Shown one piece after another: positions 61,928 to 64,000 of a stretch of 64,000 nucleotides of DNA; the stretch's first letter is position 1, and each line of letters begins with the position of its first letter. This DNA is from JAEULH01 sp963746275 (lineage in GTDB: Bacteria; Pseudomonadota; Alphaproteobacteria; Rhodospirillales; Defluviicoccaceae). The notes under the pieces are model-generated. The model was not told the DNA's origin. It ran no database searches and worked only from the letters and a program-made list of their open reading frames with translations. The translations under genes were made by a program, and so were the position numbers. The DNA is taken from positions 62,001-126,000 of the forward strand of contig CAVVAX010000011.1 in assembly GCA_963746275.1 (NCBI GenBank), written 5' to 3'.

Positions 61928-62866
61928 ATGCGCCGCGACATCACCTTCGAGAGCGACGGGCTTCAGCTGGCCGGCTGGTTGTTCCTGCCGGATGCGGCTG
62001 CAGACCAGGGGCCTTGGCCAGCGGTGGTCTTCGCCAACGCCTTCAGCGCGGTGAAGGAGATTTACCTCACCAACTACGCCAACCGGTTCGCCGCGGCCGG
62101 CCTGGCGGTGCTTGCCTTCGACTACCGCAACTTCGGCGCCAGCGAGGGCGAACCGCGAGGCCAGCTCTTTCCACACCAGCAACTCGACGACCTGCGCAAC
62201 GCGATAACGTGGCTGCGGCGACAGCCAGAAGTCGACCCCGAGCGGATCGGCGCTTGGGGAGTCTCACTCGGCGGCGGACACGTCATGTTCCTAGCCGCGT
62301 TTGACAGGCGCATCAAGGCCGTCGTCGCGATGATTCCGGCGATCAACCAGTGGGAAAACTTCGCGATGGCGATGCCGCCAGAAGCGTTCTTGGGCTTTCT
62401 CGGCTCCCTCACCCAGGACCGGGAAGCCCGGTACGGTACGGACCGGATCACGTATCTCCCGCTTGTTGCCCCGCCCGGACAGGGGGGCCTGATGCCTCAG
62501 GAGGCGTACGACTTCTACACCCGCGCGCAGCAAACAATCGCGCCGCGCTGGGAGAACCGGATCACGACACGGTCGATGGAGACGTTCGCATCGTATAATC
62601 CGACCGGGCCGATCCACCTTCTGGCGCCGACGCCGCTGCTCATGATCGTTGCCGAGCAGGATCAGATCATCCCTCCAGCGTTGACGCGCTCGGCCTTCGA
62701 ACGCGCCGGTGAGCCCAAGCGACTCCTGTCACTGCCGTGCACGCACACGGCCGTCTACGACACCGAGCCCTTTCTGAGCCAGGCCGCGGCGGCCGCCATC
62801 GACTGGTTCGGCGGCAGTTTGGCCCGCACGAATGCCTCGGCGAGATCTTCGCGGGGTGTTGCATGA
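61928..62866 (+). CDS. Alpha/beta hydrolase (dienelactone-hydrolase-like)
   Basis: 312 residues, intact. GLQLAGWLFLPDAAADQGPWPAVVFANAF, LAVLAFDYRNFGASEGEPRGQ, nucleophile elbow GAWGVSLGGGHVMFLAAFD, candidate acid LLMIVAEQDQIIPP, His in LPCTHTAVYDTEPF. This pattern is common in predicted peptidase/esterase or dienelactone-hydrolase-like proteins of catabolic loci. Follows NTF2 protein E after 33 bases. Confidence 0.9.
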   Translation: MRRDITFESDGLQLAGWLFLPDAAADQGPWPAVVFANAFSAVKEIYLTNYANRFAAAGLAVLAFDYRNFGASEGEPRGQLFPHQQLDDLRNAITWLRRQPEVDPERIGAWGVSLGGGHVMFLAAFDRRIKAVVAMIPAINQWENFAMAMPPEAFLGFLGSLTQDREARYGTDRITYLPLVAPPGQGGLMPQEAYDFYTRAQQTIAPRWENRITTRSMETFASYNPTGPIHLLAPTPLLMIVAEQDQIIPPALTRSAFERAGEPKRLLSLPCTHTAVYDTEPFLSQAAAAAIDWFGGSLARTNASARSSRGVA

Positions 62867-62934
62867 GTATTCATCTACCGCTCTGAATGTCGGCGGAGAT
62901 CGACCTTCGCTGGCCGTACAGAAGGGATCCGAAC

Positions 62935-63249
62935 ATGCCAATCATCGAGATCAGGTTCATCGAAGGCGTTGTGGCGACGGAACCAGAACAGAAGCGTCGG
63001 CTAATCGAGCGGCTCACCGAGGACTTCATCGAGATTTGCGGCGAAGTCACACGCCCGTTCGTGTACTGCATCATCAATGAGACGCCGGCGCTGCAATGGG
63101 GAATCTCCGGCGTGCCGATGCCCGACTTGGCCTACTTGACGGGCGAACGACGCCAAGCGGAGATCGGACGCGCCAACGAACTCATGGCCGAGATGGAGGC
63201 GCAGCAGGCACCGCAGCCGGCTCGGGACGCCGGACAGGGGGGCGGCTGA
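62935..63249 (+). CDS. Tautomerase-family protein 2
   Basis: 104 residues, intact when started at the ATG giving MPIIEIRFIEGVVATEPEQKRRLIERL, so Pro2 can be the catalytic base; an upstream ATG would bury it. GEVTRPFVYCIINETPALQWGISG parallels ARPYVYVTIEEVPQGKWALGG of tautomerase 1, so the two are paralogues. AAGGGA precedes the start. Confidence 0.87.
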   Translation: MPIIEIRFIEGVVATEPEQKRRLIERLTEDFIEICGEVTRPFVYCIINETPALQWGISGVPMPDLAYLTGERRQAEIGRANELMAEMEAQQAPQPARDAGQGGG

Positions 63250-63306
63250 TGGCTCATTATCGCCAGCTCTCCGTGCGGGTATCCACGTCCGGGCGGGAGC
63301 AGGATC

Positions 63307-63747
63307 ATGTCGTCTCCTGAGGAGAATATAGCGGTCATCCGCCGCTGGCTGGACGAGGGCTGGAGCAACGGCAACCTCGCCTTGGCCGACGAGGTCATTG
63401 ACGCCGGGTTCGTCGTTCATGGTGCCGGTGGGCAAGTCGTCCAGTCGGGGCCGGAGGGTGTCAAGCAACTCGTCGCTGCGTGGCGCGCCGCATTCGCCGA
63501 CGGCCGGATGAGCGTCGAGGACATCTTTGCGGAAGGCGACAAGGTCGTCATCCGGATGCGCTGGACCGGCACGCACACGGGAGAGTTCAACGGCCGCGCC
63601 GCCACCGGCCGACCCGTGTCGGTGACTTCGATCGGCATCGACAGGGTCGTCGACGGAAAAATCGTAGAAGGGTGGGGAGAACTCGACATGCTGGGCTTAT
63701 ACCAGCAAATCGGCGCCATCACTCTTCCAGCACAAGCACAAGCCTGA
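63307..63747 (+). CDS. NTF2/SnoaL-like (ester-cyclase-type) protein F
   Basis: 146 residues, intact: NIAVIRRWLDEGWSNGNLALADEVIDAGFVVHGAGGQ in overlapping pieces, PEGVKQLVAAWRAAFADGRMSVEDIFAEGDKVVIRMRWTGTHTGEF, IGIDRVVDGKIVEGWGELDMLGLYQQIGAI. This is the SnoaL/ester-cyclase pattern (AFADGR, TGTHTGEF, KIVEGWGELD). Close relative of protein G that follows. Confidence 0.9.
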   Translation: MSSPEENIAVIRRWLDEGWSNGNLALADEVIDAGFVVHGAGGQVVQSGPEGVKQLVAAWRAAFADGRMSVEDIFAEGDKVVIRMRWTGTHTGEFNGRAATGRPVSVTSIGIDRVVDGKIVEGWGELDMLGLYQQIGAITLPAQAQA

Positions 63748-63791
63748 ATAGAACTGCCGGAAGAACGGTATGAGCAGGCGAGGAGGACGGC

Positions 63792-64000
63792 ATGGCGATT
63801 GAAGAAAACAAGGCGCTAATGACGCGCTTCATCGAGGAAGTATGGAACAACGGCAACCTGGATGTCGCGGACGAGATCTTCGCTCCGCAGGCGACGACGC
63901 CGGGTATCCCGCTCCCGCCCGGGCCTGAGGGGGCGAAGGTCATCGCCCGAACCTTCAGGTCGGCCTTCCCCGACTTTCATATCACAATCGAGGATCTGGT
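63792..64000 (+). CDS. NTF2/SnoaL-like (ester-cyclase-type) protein G, cut by window end
   Basis: First 69 residues only: NKALMTRFIEEVWNNGNLDVADEIFAPQATTPGIPLPPGPEGAKVIARTFRSAFPDFHITIEDL in overlapping pieces. Same opening layout as protein F (E-x-W-x-N-G-N-L-x-x-A-D-E, then PEGAK and AFPDFHITIEDL). AGGAGG precedes the ATG. Shows that the cluster continues beyond the window. Confidence 0.87.
   Translation, partial: MAIEENKALMTRFIEEVWNNGNLDVADEIFAPQATTPGIPLPPGPEGAKVIARTFRSAFPDFHITIEDL

Overview
The window is GC-rich chromosomal DNA from an alphaproteobacterium, probably a Rhodospirillales-type organism. I infer this from the gene content (alphaproteobacterial chemotaxis operon with triple CheW, MASE1/FixJ-type signalling followed by a Crp/Fnr gene, rplM-rpsI-argC order, norCBQD, EgtB-EgtD) and from coding bias; no rRNA or tRNA is present to confirm it. 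Many genes are broken by single-base frame changes. In the positions I traced, most behave like one extra base, and the protein match continues in the next frame, so I read them as sequence errors and report the whole gene span.

Layout. 1-1205 (-): malate synthase A, 3' part outside the window. 1206-2345: about 1.1 kb with no recognisable gene. 2517-13783 (+): a complete chemotaxis-like operon (double-signalling-tip cytoplasmic MCP, triple-CheW protein, CheB, HEAT-repeat protein, CheR, CheY, CheA, small STAS-like protein, CheY, MCP-like protein). 13938-18997 (+): outer-membrane barrel, MASE1-PAS hybrid kinase fused to a FixJ-type regulator, Crp/Fnr regulator. 19142-22415: chromate transporter, second Crp/Fnr regulator, small proteins. 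22575-29671 (+): housekeeping (pyrD, rplM, rpsI, argC) and a GDP-fucose/glycosyltransferase set. 29846-33957 (-): membrane protein, zinc alcohol dehydrogenase, damaged VOC gene, a strongly structured non-coding stretch and an MFS carrier. 34145-37261 (+): EgtB-EgtD (ergothioneine) and two envelope proteins. 37263-41653: alpha/beta hydrolase, UbiX, lipoprotein, Lrp-type domain, DEAD-box helicase. 42109-49131 (+): XRE regulator, two adjacent Crp/Fnr regulators and the norCBQD nitric oxide reductase operon behind an FNR/DNR-type box.

The most unusual part is 49274 to the right edge. This is at least 14.7 kb on one strand behind a near-consensus promoter and a palindrome. It encodes an AGE-type alpha/alpha-barrel protein, a DJ-1/PfpI protein, a benzoylformate-decarboxylase-like ThDP enzyme, seven separate NTF2/SnoaL-like small proteins, two tautomerase-family proteins, a GMC flavoenzyme, a VOC protein, a GH13 alpha-glucan-active protein and an alpha/beta hydrolase. 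The mix suggests an uncharacterised catabolic or tailoring pathway built around small cone-fold enzymes; no substrate can be read from the sequence.

Dispersed about 85-bp inverted repeats sit in four gene gaps (21.45, 24.79, 55.02 and 58.55 kb). No CRISPR array, insertion sequence, prophage or origin was seen.
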